Positions 62,401-64,000 of a stretch of DNA of 64,000 nucleotides are shown piece after piece; the stretch's first letter is position 1, and each line of letters starts with the position of its first letter. The notes below the pieces were generated by a model that was given only the letters and a program-made list of their open reading frames with translations, was not told the DNA's origin and did not search any database. Origin of the DNA: Sipunculus nudus. Its lineage: Eukaryota > Annelida > Sipuncula > Golfingiida > Sipunculidae. A program made the position numbers and the translations under genes. The DNA lies in contig CM049316.1 in NCBI GenBank assembly GCA_026874595.1, positions 23,829,839 to 23,893,838 of the forward strand, in the 5' to 3' direction.

Positions 62401-64000
62401 ATCCATATAAGGATTGGTAATAAATTGGTACATTTATGGTAATCAAATAATCTATGGACAACCACCATTGCCCTAAATTTTATGCCAAGATCCAAAAACA
62501 TTTCATGAAATATACTATAACAGTATTTTTAAGAGGTATGCCAATTAGTCAATTACATCGATGATTGGTTGTTTTATATTATAATCAATTAAATTTGTTG
62601 CCCTCTTGCACAATCAATCACAGACAACTATTTATGTACATGCAAACACAACATACTGGTATTAACTGGAAAAAATTATGAACCGTAAAATTAACTTTAT
62701 GACCATAAACATGCAATCTATTATTCGTGCCTGTTTAAAATTGATAAACTCCCTATTGCTATAATTCAAATATAATTGTTATCATACAAACTGGATAACC
62801 CCACACAATGTGTATGATTACAACAATATATGATTTATTTCGATACTGACTAAGATTGGCATATTTTATGGAAATATAAAAAGGTACATAAAATAACTGA
62901 GTAATAATCGATCATCAGTCATTATTTACTTTCAGTCATTGAACATGACTTAAAACCAATTCCTACTAAGTTACAACCTATTCCTACTACTGGTATTTTT
63001 AGATATCTGACAAACAAACATGTATACAGATATAGGTGAAAACAGAACCTTCTTCAAACAAGGCAACATCTGACAAATTAATAACACTGCATTAAAATAC
63101 TAGGTTTGTCCAGTCATTTGAATCACTCTTTCTGGATATGATTTTATCAAGAAATTTTATGGACCAAACTGTTCACTAAATGAGTATATAGTCGTGCCTT
63201 TGAACGGAGATGTTGTGTGTCACAAGAGGTGCTCAAAATGTTTATTTATCCTATGCTCTATCACTTTCTTTCAGTTTCCCTAAAATGAGGATTCAATCAA
63301 ATGGGGTTTAATTTACATATGGAACTGGGTAAGTCAGGGTGAACGTCCTGCTGTTTAGCGATCTTGCACTGAGCCTGGTACCAGGAAGTCACAGTGATTG
63401 ATTATGCGAGTGGTTACACTGATTTGTCAGTTGCTCAGACCAGGGCATCATACTACGATTGTCACGTTATACATCAGTACTGTGAAGGTGATGTGGTTTT
63501 TTATAATGCAAAAACGATCTTCACTTAATTTGAATTTTTTTCTGAAAGCTTTATTTTAATCTCATATTTACAAAAACATGTTCATGGAAATAAGTTGTCA
63601 AGCAAACAATCAGTTGCAAAAAAGTAGGACAACATATTTCACTTATAATACCACAAGGAAAATTTCACAGTTACTTAAAGTATTTTGGCACTTAGTAACA
63701 GTTCTAAACACAAATATAGGATTTTCCAGAAAAAAAGAATGAAAATTAGCAGACCAAAAAAGTAGGAAAAGTAGGATCATTTGACAGCCTCTGGAAAGAA
63801 AAACTTGAAGACAAATTCTCAAAATTTATAATTATAAACATATGCACAAGGTTTACATCCACTAGTTAATATTTGTTATTCATTTCTTAATTCTGTTTTT
63901 TTTTCTGTAATCTGAGAGATGGGTAGCCTTCTTCATTTTACTTATTATAAGTTTAACAGTGCATGCATGTTTAAATTAAATCATCCTGTGGTAGACCTCA
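59414..64000. other. 5' intron of the hexosaminidase gene (presumed)
   Basis: Exon 1 begins in mid-codon, so this is intron at least up to the next exon. I searched the minus strand for the GH20b exon (DESY-type motif) and did not find it. Contents: a MITE at 60298-60485, a 13-nt poly-G at 61168-61180, and repeat blocks near 62543 and 63140. Confidence 0.5.
60298..60485. mobile_element. TA-flanked MITE with 25-bp perfect inverted termini
   Basis: Left TACAGTGAAACCTCGTTGTG then TCGAA; the right end is its exact inverse. 188 bp; the interior has further TTCGACA/TGTCGAA motifs. Best-preserved, probably youngest, member of the CAGTGAAACC MITE family in this window. Confidence 0.9.

Overview
This window looks like animal nuclear DNA, most likely from a mollusc and probably a marine bivalve. 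It is AT-rich, with short exons separated by introns of about 0.4-4 kb, consensus GT-AG splice sites, many mariner-like and hAT-like MITEs, long (TA)n and poly-G tracts, and repeats ending in GGACGGACGGAC... then ...CAGCTGAGCTAAAAA. I associate that tail with bivalve genomes from memory; nothing was searched. No prokaryotic operon, CRISPR array, rRNA or functional tRNA gene was seen.

Right part (42.4-64 kb): one clear gene on the minus strand, a glycoside hydrolase family 20 beta-N-acetylhexosaminidase related to vertebrate HEXA/HEXB. Twelve in-frame coding segments, plus one alternative exon, run from 59413 down to a TAA at 42434. They encode the whole catalytic barrel (548 residues present). 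The N-terminal part (signal peptide, GH20b domain, first exons) was not found up to 64000 and probably lies beyond the right edge.

Two features make this gene unusual. First, the exon carrying the GGEAC-x-W-x-EY active-site segment exists as two tandem copies (49952-50060 and 48988-49096). Both are exactly 109 nt with identical phases, and their 37-residue products are about 57% identical. Including both or neither creates a premature stop, so the arrangement fits mutually exclusive splicing. Second, after the normal family end (...GYC) the frame continues for about 133 residues and encodes two hydrophobic segments. This suggests a membrane-anchored hexosaminidase rather than a soluble lysosomal one.

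Left part (1-42 kb): no confident protein-coding gene. It is a mosaic of repeats. These are a ~180-bp satellite with a nested element (1-2.6 kb); a 504-bp repeat present twice at about 98% identity (3.5 and 28.5 kb); a diverged ~1.1-1.3-kb pair (4.9 and 32.0 kb); a ~2-kb element with ~147-bp tandem modules and a terminal hairpin (13.9-16.0 kb); an expanded ~300-bp tandem element (29.3-31.5 kb); foldback, mariner-like and hAT-like MITEs; a tRNA-derived SINE; minisatellites and microsatellites. Two weak exon-like stretches on the minus strand (near 13.4 and 17.2 kb) are noted at low confidence.

The rest is intergenic or intronic AT-rich sequence in which nothing could be recognised. Exon limits come from reading splice consensus and frame continuity; repeat limits are by eye and approximate.
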